This document shows positions 28,862 to 37,264 of a DNA stretch of 64,000 bases, one piece after another. Origin of the DNA: Malassezia japonica. Lineage: Eukaryota > Basidiomycota > Malasseziomycetes > Malasseziales > Malasseziaceae. Each line of letters opens with the position of its first letter. Position 1 is the stretch's first letter. The stretch is taken from positions 434,001-498,000 of the forward strand of contig NC_083374.1 of assembly GCF_029542785.1 (NCBI RefSeq). Reading direction: 5' to 3'. The notes beneath the pieces were generated by a model, which saw nothing but the letters and a program-made list of their open reading frames with translations, was not told the DNA's origin and did not search any database. The position numbers were made by a program, and so were the translations under genes.

Positions 28862-29208
28862 ATGTCGCCCTCTCCTGTCGTTAATGTGCGTAGCGCGACA
28901 TGAAGTATGCTAACCGCTAGGTCGTCCGTTACTCGGCCCTGATTGGTGGTATTGGCTACGGTATCCTGCACCGCCGGACGCTCCAGAAGGAGTTTGACGA
29001 GCGCATCCTCAAGAAGGAGCAAAAGGTTCAGGACGACCTCATTAAGAAGGCCAAGGAGGAATACGCCAAGCTCCAGGCTGCCAAGGCGCCGGTCGCCCCC
29101 AGCTCGAGTACGTCGCCTAATCCGCTCACAGTTCCAGCCGTGGTGACCAACCCCGATGACCCCAACTTTGACCTCGAGAAGGCGTTTGCGCAGTGGGAGA
29201 AGCAGTAG
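28862..29208 (+). CDS. TIM11: ATP synthase subunit e (Tim11/Atp21)
   Basis: Subunit e is a small inner-membrane protein needed for ATP synthase dimers and cristae shape. Exon 1 (28862-28885) encodes MSPSPVVN; a 35-nt intron (28886-28920, the longest in the window) follows; exon 2 starts VVRYSALIGGIGYGILHRR. The joined 103-residue protein thus has the family pattern VNVVRYSAL with a glycine-rich GxxxG-type membrane helix. It continues into a Lys/Glu-rich helix (EQKVQDDLIKKAKEEYAKL) and a C-terminal DDPNFDLEKAFAQW. Length fits the family (about 96 residues in yeast). The exon is too short for automatic ORF finding. Confidence 0.9.
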
Positions 29209-29264
29209 AGCGGTACTCTGTGCACCAACAGGACGAAATGTACTTCGATGACTATTCCACTTAT

Positions 29265-31244
29265 CTACTTGGCCGACTCGGCGAACTTGGTCTTGATCTC
29301 CTCGACCACCTCGGGTTCGGCCACCGACGAAAGGTCGCCGATCTGGTCAGCCTCGTTGCAGACAATCTTGCGCAGGATGCGACGCACAATCTTTCCGCTG
29401 CGCGTCTTGGGCAGATCCCGGATGCAAATGATGCGCTTCGGCGTCGCAAACGGTCCGATGGCGCGACGCACCTGAATCGTCAGCTCCTTCAGCAGCGCCT
29501 CTTCAGACTCGTGGTGCACATAGTCAGGCTTCAGTGCGACAAAGGCCGTGATCGACTGTCCGGTCATCTCGTCCGGCGCGCCCACCACCGCCGTCTCGGC
29601 CACGCCAGGGTGGCCAATCAGCGCCGACTCGATCTCGGCCGTAGACATACGGTGGCCAGAGACGTTGATCACGTCGTCCACACGGCCCTTGATCCAGATG
29701 TAGCCGTCCTTGTCGCGAGCGGCACTGTCACCCGTGAAGAAGTAGCCGGGGTATACACGCATGTAGGTGTCCAGGAAACGCTTGTGGTCGCCCATGATGG
29801 TGCGCGCCATCGACGGCCACGGCTTCTTGATGACCAGCGCGCCCTCCGCGTCGCCCTCAATCTCTTTGCCAGTATGGGGGTCGAGGATCGCGGGCTCAAT
29901 GCCCCAGAAGGGGAGGGTGGCGCAGCCGGGCTTGGCCTTGATCGCGCCGGGGAGCGAGGAAATAAGGTGCGAGCCACTCTCGGTCATCCAATACGTGTCC
30001 ACAATGGCGCACTGGCCACGGCCCACATTGTCGTTATACCACTGCCACGCCTCGGGGTTGATCGGCTCTCCGACCGAGCCAAGCGTGCGCAGCGAGCTCA
30101 GGTCGTAGTCCTTCACGTGTTCGACACCCATGCGGCGCAGCAGGCGAATCGAGGTAGGAGCGGTGTAGAACTGGGTCAGGCGGTGCTTGTCCACTACCTC
30201 CCAGTAGCGCGAGGGGTTAGGGTGCATCGGCGTCGACTCAAAGATCAGCGTCGTCGTACCGTTGACCAAAGGTCCGTAGACAATGTAGGTGTGGCCCGTG
30301 ATCCAGCCAATGTCGGCCATGCATCCAAAGCGGTCGCCTTCGTGCACGTCAAAGATGTGCTTCACAGTGAGCGCAGAGCCGAGCAGATAGCCACCCGTCG
30401 TGTGCACGATACCCTTGGGCTTGCCGGTCGAGCCAGAGGTGTACAGCACAAAAAGCGGGTCCTCGCTGCTCACCGGAACGGGGGGAACATAGGTGCGCTG
30501 GCCAGCCATAAGCTCTTCGAGCCACTTGTCACGGCCCTCTGTCCAGGGGATATCGTTCGACTCGGAGCGCTTGACGACCAGGACGTGCTCGACGTTGGGG
30601 CACTCTTTGAGCGCAGCATCGGCAATCGTCTTGGTCGCAATCATGCGGCCACCGCGGCGGCCCTCGTCCGAGGTGATCACCACGCGCGCCTTGCTGTCCT
30701 GGACACGGTCACGCAGCGAGTCCGAGGAGAAGCCAGCAAAGACGACCGAGTGCACCGCACCAATACGCGCACAGGCCAACATGCAAATTGCCGCCTCGGG
30801 AATCATGGGCAGGTAGATAATCACGAGGTCGCCCTTGCGCACACCAAGCGATTGCAGCGTGCTAGCTGCCTGGCACACGCGGCGCAGCAGGTCTTCCCAA
30901 GTAATGGTAATGTCGTGGCCAGGCTCGTCGGCCTCCCAGATAATCGCGACGTCCTTGGGGCGCTGCATCGCCCAGCGATCCACCGCATTGTACGAGGCAT
31001 TGAGCTGACCCTCGGGGAACCAGGCTACGTCGCCGTACTCAAAGCCACCCGACTGGACCGTTTGGAAGGGGGTCGACCAGGACAGCACGTCCTTTGCGGC
31101 CTGTGCCCAGAACTTGTCCGTGCTCTCTGTAGAGTGCTTGTACTCGGCTTCGTACTGGCCAAGAGAAAAGTGAGGCTTCGGGCGCGAAGCGTCGCTACCG
31201 TTCACGCGAACAGGAATGTCAATCATCTCTCCAAGTGCAGCCAT
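29265..31244 (-). CDS. ACS1: Acetyl-CoA synthetase (AMP-forming)
   Basis: Converts acetate, ATP and CoA into acetyl-CoA, feeding lipid synthesis and histone acetylation. The single exon encodes 659 residues, a normal length. The adenylation motifs are visible: [15 protein letters not shown] (P-loop), [49 protein letters not shown], and the catalytic-lysine motif [14 protein letters not shown]. No targeting peptide is seen, so it is likely cytosolic/nuclear. The number in the gene symbol is arbitrary, because yeast ACS1/ACS2 cannot be distinguished here. The upstream region carries a palindrome shared with the YEF3 upstream region. Confidence 0.95.
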   Translation of the reverse strand: MAALGEMIDIPVRVNGSDASRPKPHFSLGQYEAEYKHSTESTDKFWAQAAKDVLSWSTPFQTVQSGGFEYGDVAWFPEGQLNASYNAVDRWAMQRPKDVAIIWEADEPGHDITITWEDLLRRVCQAASTLQSLGVRKGDLVIIYLPMIPEAAICMLACARIGAVHSVVFAGFSSDSLRDRVQDSKARVVITSDEGRRGGRMIATKTIADAALKECPNVEHVLVVKRSESNDIPWTEGRDKWLEELMAGQRTYVPPVPVSSEDPLFVLYTSGSTGKPKGIVHTTGGYLLGSALTVKHIFDVHEGDRFGCMADIGWITGHTYIVYGPLVNGTTTLIFESTPMHPNPSRYWEVVDKHRLTQFYTAPTSIRLLRRMGVEHVKDYDLSSLRTLGSVGEPINPEAWQWYNDNVGRGQCAIVDTYWMTESGSHLISSLPGAIKAKPGCATLPFWGIEPAILDPHTGKEIEGDAEGALVIKKPWPSMARTIMGDHKRFLDTYMRVYPGYFFTGDSAARDKDGYIWIKGRVDDVINVSGHRMSTAEIESALIGHPGVAETAVVGAPDEMTGQSITAFVALKPDYVHHESEEALLKELTIQVRRAIGPFATPKRIICIRDLPKTRSGKIVRRILRKIVCNEADQIGDLSSVAEPEVVEEIKTKFAESAK

Positions 31245-31318
31245 AATGCGTACTAGAAAGAGAACGGGGCGAACTCGCTAGCCTTGTACCGGCCGACTTA
31301 CCCCAGATTTGGTCATCA

Positions 31319-31333
31319 GATCGGGCCCGATTT
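31319..31333. repeat. 15-bp element with palindrome ATCGGGCCCGAT, copy 1
   Basis: The 15-bp string GATCGGGCCCGATTT upstream of acetyl-CoA synthetase (start codon at 31244). An identical copy is at 37250-37264. TACCGGCCG at 31287-31295 lies nearer the start. Confidence 0.5.
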
Positions 31334-31462
31334 TAGGGGCGGCGCACGGGGCCAATAACCCCAGGCAACTCCGACAGGCGCAGGCCAGCTGACGCTGCGG
31401 AGCTTGTCGGACAAATATGGGGCACATCACATGGGCTAGAAGCAAATGCACATTGGCTAGGG

Positions 31463-32063
31463 CTACGCGTCGTCCACGTTAAAACTAAGGCCAACACCAG
31501 GCTTGGCTTTTTTTCGTCGCTTTTTGTCTGGGGCACTCGCTTGGCTTTCGGCCTTCTGACTCTGGTGTGCACGGATCAAGTCCTTGGCATGAGTCATGGA
31601 CTTGGGCCGCGGAGGTCCAGCCGTCTGCTTGGGGGTCTTGGCGGGTGCGCCTGCCTCGGCCACCTGTTCCGTAGCTGAAAATGAGTCAACATAACCTACC
31701 GGGTGGTGCTTCGTCCTCCTGCGTGCGCTGGTCCATGTACTCATCCTTGCTTAGGTGCTTGCCTTCTTTTAGCACCACGACCTGAGCATGCTCGAGGTCG
31801 TTATCACTGTCGTACCCATCGCCACGCGGCGCAGCCTCGCTTGAGGGGCGCTTCTTTTGGTTCTCACTGGACGCGCCTAAAAAGGCCATGACGGGGTCCT
31901 CGTCGTCCTCGTCGTGATGCCGCGCGCGCGCAGCATTGTGCCGACTGCCATGCACTTGCGCGTGCAAGTTTTGCAAAAAGCTCGGCACTTCCGACGTGTA
32001 CGACAGGTTTTTGGCCTCGCGGGCCGACAGCCCGCGGTCCTCGTCGCCACGGCCTCGAGGCAT
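31463..32063 (-). CDS. DUF4604/KIAA1143-type protein of unknown function
   Basis: Small conserved eukaryotic protein without a known function. Exons 31700-32063 and 31463-31674 join across a 25-nt intron (31675-31699, donor GTAGGT) to give 191 residues. It resembles human KIAA1143: LSYTSEVPSFLQNL near the N-terminus, VVVLKEGKHLSKDEY in the middle and a C-terminal LSFNVDDA. The rest is charged and disordered, with a basic stretch DKKRRKKAKPG that could be a nuclear signal. It lies 63 bp downstream of RFA3 on the same strand; CACGTG at 32072-32077 lies just before its start. Confidence 0.75.
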
Positions 32064-32071
32064 AAGGAGAG

Positions 32072-32077
32072 CACGTG
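32072..32077. promoter_or_regulatory. CACGTG element upstream of the DUF4604 gene
   Basis: GCACGTGCC a few bases before the start codon at 32063, between that gene and RFA3. Confidence 0.35.
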
Positions 32078-32126
32078 CCGGGCAGGAGCCGACCGGTGGG
32101 GGAGATCGTGACCAAAGACTACCTAG

Positions 32127-32519
32127 CTACTGCTCCGCAAAAAGGGTCGGGAACTGCGGCTCGAGCTTGACCAGCTGCTCGACCAACGACAGGTCTATGT
32201 AAGATTGAAAACGTACCCAAGTTATCGCCCAGAGGGAGCAGCGCATGCTGCGTAATCGAGTCGCCCGTCCGCGCAACGCGGCCAATAACCTCGACGTATT
32301 GCGACGTAGGCGTGTCTTCCTATTTGTGAGCACACGCCACCTACCATTTGCAGCTTGACCTCGACCGTGCCACTGTCCGACGCCTCCAGGAGAAGCACGC
32401 CACTAGACACCTACATTAGAATTGTAACATACCTTTTGCACCTTGCCAATAATGCGCACCTCCTGGTTCACGCGGCTCGCGAGCTGCGACGAGTTCGTCA
32501 ACGGGATCGCCTGCGACAT
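32127..32519 (-). CDS. RFA3: Replication protein A small subunit (RPA14)
   Basis: Third subunit of the RPA single-stranded-DNA-binding heterotrimer. It consists of four exons: 32433-32519, 32345-32410, 32217-32319 and 32127-32194. The introns are 22, 25 and 22 nt. The spliced product of 107 residues reads as an RPA14 OB fold: SRVNQEVRIIGKVQK, LLLEASDSGTVEVKLQM, QYVEVIGRV and LDLSLVEQLVKLEPQFPTLF. All junctions restore frame and family sequence, whereas no unspliced frame holds more than one quarter of it. It diverges from SHE9 across 92 bp with CACGTG at 32578-32583. Confidence 0.88.
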
Positions 32520-32577
32520 CGTATTCGTAGCGCGACGCGTGTGGCGACGCGCCGCGTGTCCAACACCCACATGGCCC

Positions 32578-32583
32578 CACGTG
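32578..32583. promoter_or_regulatory. CACGTG element, RFA3/SHE9 divergent promoter
   Basis: CCACGTGG palindrome in the 92-bp spacer between divergent starts at 32519 and 32612. Confidence 0.4.
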
Positions 32584-32611
32584 GCCCTCCCGCAGCGCAC
32601 GGTCAACGAGC

Positions 32612-33786
32612 ATGAGCCTGGCGCGAGGTGCGCGTGCGCCGTGGGCGTGTGCCGTGTCTTTTGTGCGTGTGGCGTGTCCGGGATCACGCACGGCAAGTGG
32701 TCCATGGGGCGCACCGGTGCGCTTGTACTCGACGCCGCCCGAGCCCCGTCGCGGCGTGCTTCATGCGCTCCAAAGCCGCGCGAATGACTGGTACCAGCGC
32801 ACCCGTCCGGCGGCTGAGAAGCGCATCAGCGAGCTGAGCCAGCGCTGGAACGAGTTTTCTGGTTACGGAGAAATCGAGGGCTTGAAGGCACAGGTCGATG
32901 TGGAAAGTAGGTCGCCAAACTCACCCAGCGATCCGCCTCAAAGAGCTGCAGGAAGAAAAGAACCTGGCCAAATCGATCTATATCCAGGCCGTAGCCGACC
33001 GCTCCGCCGCGCAGCGCCGCACGAGCGACCTACTTACCAGGAAGCCGTCGTGGAACGATGCAGATCTCGTCGAGTACACCAAGCTCTTGCACTCCGAGCA
33101 CTCGCTCGCCAAGGCCGAGGAGCAGAGCGAGCAAAAGTACGAAGAGGCTGAAGGCGCGATGCACCGCGGCTTTGATGACCTCATGCGCAGCGTCATGAAC
33201 CGGTACCACGAGGAGCATCTATGGAGCGACCGCGTGCGAAGTGTGAGCACCTATGTGAGCGTTGGCCTCGCGATTCTGAACGGTACGTCGCGCGGCTGAT
33301 CCAGTCTTGGTCTTTATGTTGGCGCTCCTGCTCTTTGAGCCGTACAAGCGGCGGAAGCTGGCGCTTACGCTGGAGCAGCGTCTCATCCAAGGCGAAGAAG
33401 AGGCGCGCGAGCGCATGGCGGCTGCGATCGTGTCGGTCGACCGGCACCTCGAGCGCCTCGAGGGTGCGATCACCGGCAAGACGACGTCGGACGCTTCCGC
33501 CGAGCACCTCGCGGCCGAGGTCGACGACAAGGAAGCGCTCGCCCAAGCGCCGGTGGCCAAGAAGCTGCCTCCGCCTGCTCCCCGGCGCATCTTCCCTACG
33601 CTGCCCAACTTTGCTTGGGTACGCGAAGTGGTGCATTGGTTCGCGGTGCTTCGCGAGCATACGGAGCAGTTTGTGTCGCACTACCTGCCTTTTTCGCATA
33701 GCGAGCAAGTGTCGCTCGCCGCCGGCACCACAGGTGTGGTGCTTGCGAGTGCACTGACGTACTGGGCGTCGCTGTTCTTTTTGTAG
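32612..33786 (+). CDS. SHE9: She9/Mdm33 mitochondrial inner-membrane morphology protein
   Basis: She9/Mdm33 shapes the mitochondrial inner membrane. Three exons (32612-32906, 32929-33282, 33305-33786) with two 22-nt introns give 376 residues. The order is as follows. A presequence rich in Arg/Ala comes first. A coiled coil follows (EFSGYGEIEGLKAQVDV, then LKELQEEKNLAKSIYIQAV). Next comes the core motif SWNDADLVEYTKL, then YHEEHLWSDRVRSVSTYVSV. A membrane segment spans the second junction (LAILNVLVFMLALLLF), followed by EPYKRRKL. A second hydrophobic stretch ends the protein (TTGVVLASALTYWASLFFL), as in the family. It converges on YEF3 with 48 bp between stops. Confidence 0.88.
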
Positions 33787-33834
33787 AAGCAATCAGGCTT
33801 GCAAAAACTATGGCCTGCGACTCAATACACTATT

Positions 33835-36800
33835 TTAGAGCTCCTCGTCGGTGAACACCTCCTCACCGCGCTTGCGGCGGGCCATGCGGTCCTTCTTGGC
33901 CTTGCGGGCCTCGGCCGAGGTAAGCTTCTTCTTCTTCTTCTCCTCGACAATCTTGTTGCCGAGAGCGTCAAACTTGACCTCCTCCTCGTCGTTCTTCTTC
34001 TTGTCAATGCGCTCACCCGAACCCTGACCCTCGACCCAGTTGTGGCCCGAAGCGACAAGAGTGCCGTCCTGCATCTTCCAGATCTCCTTGCAGGTACCCT
34101 CCGAGAACTCCTGCGAGTGGGTAATGATCGCAACACCACCCTCGAAGCTCTGGATAGCGTTGATGAGCGCAGCAAGCGACTCACGGTCCAAGAAGTTGGT
34201 GGGCTCGTCCAGCACAATGATGTGGGGCATGCGCCAGGTGGCGGCACCCAGGACGACCTTGACCTTCTGACCACCCGAGAGACCGCGCATGTTGTTGTGC
34301 GAGGTGAACTCACGCTCGAGACCGAAGTCCTCAAAGTGCTTCTCGATCTCGCGACGGACGAGAGGACGAAGCATACCAGCCTTCTGCGCCTCACGCGAGT
34401 CGACGGTCATGACCTTCTTCTCGAAACCGCGGCGGATAAGCTCGTCACGCGACAGCCACATGTTCTCGGTCGAGGACATGTTCTTGAACGAGACCTCGTA
34501 CTGGAACGAGTTCTTGAGCTTCTTGCGGCCGACAATGTCGTCAATGACGCGCTTCACACCCTCGATCTCCATGATGGCACCGTTCTTCATAGCCTCCTCC
34601 TCTTCGGGGCTGAGCTTGCGCGAGTTCTTGAGGTGCTCCTCAAGGTCCTCACCGGTCTGGTAGCGCCAGAGCATGTACTCCAGAGGAGTCTTGTCGAGGT
34701 GCTGGTCAATGTGGTGGAAGGCGTGCTGGGCCACGTAACCAATGACCAGGTTGGGGTGCTTCCAGAGCTCACCCGAGTTCGGCTCAGTGTCACCGACAAC
34801 CAGCTTGACGAGGGTCGACTTACCCGAACCGTTGGGGCCGAGCACAGCAACACGCGACGAGAGCGAGAGCTGGATCGAGACGTTCTTGAGCTGGGGAGCG
34901 GGGGTGTTGGGGTACTGGAAGACGACGTTCTTCATCTTGACCAGCGACTTCTCCTTGGTCTTGACACCGTCCAGCAGCGGGGGGTTAGGCAGCTTGAACG
35001 AGTAGTCCTCACCCGAGCTGAGCTCGACGTAGGCGCGAGCCTCAGGAACACGCTTGACGAAAGCATCAAGGTTACCGGGGTAACGCTTGATCTTGAAGCG
35101 GTTCAGGTGGAGAATGTCGGTACACACGTCGTTCAGGAACTTGGAGTCGTGCGACACAATGATCGAGGTGGTCTCGGTCAGGCTGGTCAGGTAGTCGGTG
35201 ATCCACTTCACGTTGATGACGTCCAAGTGGTTCGTCGGCTCATCGAGCAGCAGAATGTCGGCCTTGAACAGCACGGCACGCGCAAGGGCGAGCTTCATCT
35301 TCCAACCACCCGACAGGGCAGTGATGGGGCCGGCCTGGCGGGTCTCGTCGAAGCCCATCTCCTTGAGGGTGGCAGAAGCCTCCTCGTGGTTGACGTTCAG
35401 GCGCTTGTCGGCGACAATGAAGTCGAGAATCGAGATGTCACCCTCCGAGCCGTCGAGGTCGTGCTCGACGTACCAGGTGCGGACCTCGTCGGGGCTGGGG
35501 AAGCCCTCGACCTGGCCGTTCTGGATGGCGCGCATGAGGGTCGACTTACCCGAACCGTTACGACCACAGAGACCGTAGCGGTGACCACGCTTAAGACGGA
35601 GAGTGGCCGTGTTCAGCAGAATCTTGGCACCGTAGGCGAGCGAGAACTGACAGTTGCAGAGGTCGACACCCTCCTCCTCGTCCTCGAACACCTCGACCTC
35701 CTCACCAGTGCTCTTGGCGAGGGCCTTGAGCAGGTTGTCGGTGATCTTCTTCGACTTCTCCTGGTCCGAGGGGCGCAGGAGACGCAGGTAGCGGGTGAGC
35801 GTGCTCTCCCACTCGCTGGGCTCAAACTCGCGGGCGTTGGCGAGGTTGGTGATGAGCTGCGAGATGTAGGCGACGAGCGTGTCGGGGCCCGAGAGACCCT
35901 CAGTCTCGAGCTGCTTGTCGAGGAGCGAACGGGTCTGGACGTTGTCAACGTCGTCCAGGGGCTTGACGTCCGAGCCGTCACCCGAAACGTTACCGACCTG
36001 GCGGAGGGTGGCAATGGCGCGCTGCACCACGCTGCGGGCCTCGGGGTCGGACATGGTGGTCTCGATCTTAATCAAGCCGGGGAGCAGCTTGGGCAGGAAG
36101 GGGCGCACAGTGCGCTCGTTGTCGACGAGCTTCGACATGTTGTCGATAATGACGGCGACCTTACGCTTGGTGGCGGTGGGGCGCTCCGTGAGACCACGCG
36201 AGAGCAGAGGGGTCATCAGCGCAAGGGTCGGCGAGTCGACCTCCTGGACGAAGGTGGTGGCCGACAGAAGCATGATAGTCTTCGGCACCTCCTCGACGGG
36301 GTGGATGAGCGACTTGATCAGCGCGGGAATGAAACGCTCGATATCCTTGTTGGAGATCAGGGCGCAGAGCTTCTCAAGGGCAGCGCGCGAGGCCTTCTGC
36401 ACATCGCTCTTGGTGTCCCAAATGACCTCGGCCATGACGGGGATGATCTCGGTCATGTGCTGCGAGATGAGCAGGGGAGCGAGCTGGACCATCTCCTCAA
36501 GGAGACGGATACAGCCGGTCTTGACCTGCCACTTGCCGGCGGTGCGCATCTGGTGCAGGAAAACACGGAGCACCTGGGGGATGGCCCACGTCGACATGTT
36601 GCGGACAAGGAGTAGGAGAGCGTCCTCAGCCTTCTGGCGGACGGTCTTCTCCTTGTCACCCATGGCCTCGGCGAGAGTGTCAAGAAGGCTCTCCATGATG
36701 AAGGGCTCAATCTCGTGACCGACACCCTCATCGAAGAGGGTGGTGACGAGGGTGCAGGCACCCTCGCGGCCAGCAGCGTTCTTCTTGTCGTTGAGACCCT

Positions 36801-37035
36801 TCTTGATCACGTTCTCAATGCCAAGGTTGCGCAGGGCAAAGGGACCCTCGATCTTGACGAGGTTGGTCAGCTCCTTCGCGGCGGTCTTGTCGCCGGTCGA
36901 GAGAAGCTGAGCCTCGTCGAAGAGGGCAGCCTTCACCTCCTGCTCGGGGCCAGCAGCGGCCGCATCAGCAGCGGCAGAGTTCTTAAAGTCCTTAGCAGGC
37001 ACCTGTGCCGTACCGTCCGTACTCTCAACAGGCAT
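33835..37035 (-). CDS. YEF3: Translation elongation factor 3 (eEF3)
   Basis: Fungal eEF3 is an ABC-type ATPase that releases E-site tRNA and is essential for elongation. The single exon encodes 1066 residues. N-terminal HEAT repeats and a four-helix bundle precede ABC1 (Walker A GRNGSGKSTLMRAI, signature LSGGWKMKLALARA, Walker B LLLDEPTNHLD). ABC2 follows (GPNGSGKSTLVKLV, LSGGQKVKVVLGAA, IIVLDEPTNFLD), with the chromodomain-like insertion between its Walker A and signature. The tail is Lys-rich (KIVEEKKKKKLTSAEARKAKK). Codon use is visibly more selective than in its neighbours, as expected for a very highly expressed gene. The ATG at 37035 is preceded by a TATAAA element on the same strand. 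Confidence 0.97.
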   Translation of the reverse strand: MPVESTDGTAQVPAKDFKNSAAADAAAAGPEQEVKAALFDEAQLLSTGDKTAAKELTNLVKIEGPFALRNLGIENVIKKGLNDKKNAAGREGACTLVTTLFDEGVGHEIEPFIMESLLDTLAEAMGDKEKTVRQKAEDALLLLVRNMSTWAIPQVLRVFLHQMRTAGKWQVKTGCIRLLEEMVQLAPLLISQHMTEIIPVMAEVIWDTKSDVQKASRAALEKLCALISNKDIERFIPALIKSLIHPVEEVPKTIMLLSATTFVQEVDSPTLALMTPLLSRGLTERPTATKRKVAVIIDNMSKLVDNERTVRPFLPKLLPGLIKIETTMSDPEARSVVQRAIATLRQVGNVSGDGSDVKPLDDVDNVQTRSLLDKQLETEGLSGPDTLVAYISQLITNLANAREFEPSEWESTLTRYLRLLRPSDQEKSKKITDNLLKALAKSTGEEVEVFEDEEEGVDLCNCQFSLAYGAKILLNTATLRLKRGHRYGLCGRNGSGKSTLMRAIQNGQVEGFPSPDEVRTWYVEHDLDGSEGDISILDFIVADKRLNVNHEEASATLKEMGFDETRQAGPITALSGGWKMKLALARAVLFKADILLLDEPTNHLDVINVKWITDYLTSLTETTSIIVSHDSKFLNDVCTDILHLNRFKIKRYPGNLDAFVKRVPEARAYVELSSGEDYSFKLPNPPLLDGVKTKEKSLVKMKNVVFQYPNTPAPQLKNVSIQLSLSSRVAVLGPNGSGKSTLVKLVVGDTEPNSGELWKHPNLVIGYVAQHAFHHIDQHLDKTPLEYMLWRYQTGEDLEEHLKNSRKLSPEEEEAMKNGAIMEIEGVKRVIDDIVGRKKLKNSFQYEVSFKNMSSTENMWLSRDELIRRGFEKKVMTVDSREAQKAGMLRPLVRREIEKHFEDFGLEREFTSHNNMRGLSGGQKVKVVLGAATWRMPHIIVLDEPTNFLDRESLAALINAIQSFEGGVAIITHSQEFSEGTCKEIWKMQDGTLVASGHNWVEGQGSGERIDKKKNDEEEVKFDALGNKIVEEKKKKKLTSAEARKAKKDRMARRKRGEEVFTDEEL

Positions 37036-37108
37036 TGTGCAAAGCCCGAAGGATAAATGTGTAAGTCGGGCTAACGACGAGAAGCTTGCAAAGTACGCTG
37101 TTCCCCCC

Positions 37109-37114
37109 TTTATA
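37109..37114 (-). promoter_or_regulatory. TATA box of YEF3
   Basis: TATAAA on the minus strand about 75 bp before the YEF3 ATG. A run of Gs follows it downstream and an A-rich tract lies upstream. This is a textbook position for a highly expressed gene. Confidence 0.55.
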
Positions 37115-37249
37115 CCGGCCGGAGCCCTGGTTTTTTTTTCCGCCTTTTTTCGCACGTTCTACCTGCGCTGACTAATAAAGCTGACCAATGTGACACGGCC
37201 ATTCGGCTGCCACGCGGCAGGCCAGGGGCGCAACGACGTGTCTGTGCAG

Positions 37250-37264
37250 GATCGGGCCCGATTT
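37250..37264. repeat. 15-bp element with palindrome ATCGGGCCCGAT, copy 2
   Basis: Identical to 31319-31333. It lies upstream of YEF3 and its last two bases overlap the RAD3 stop codon. TACCGGCCG recurs at 37113-37121, nearer the YEF3 start, in the same order as upstream of acetyl-CoA synthetase. Confidence 0.5.

Noticed and set aside
33799..36615. 938-codon open frame antisense to YEF3
   Set aside because: It mirrors the strong codon bias of YEF3, is Leu/Val/Arg-rich and repetitive, and has no domain resemblance. The sense strand encodes a complete eEF3.
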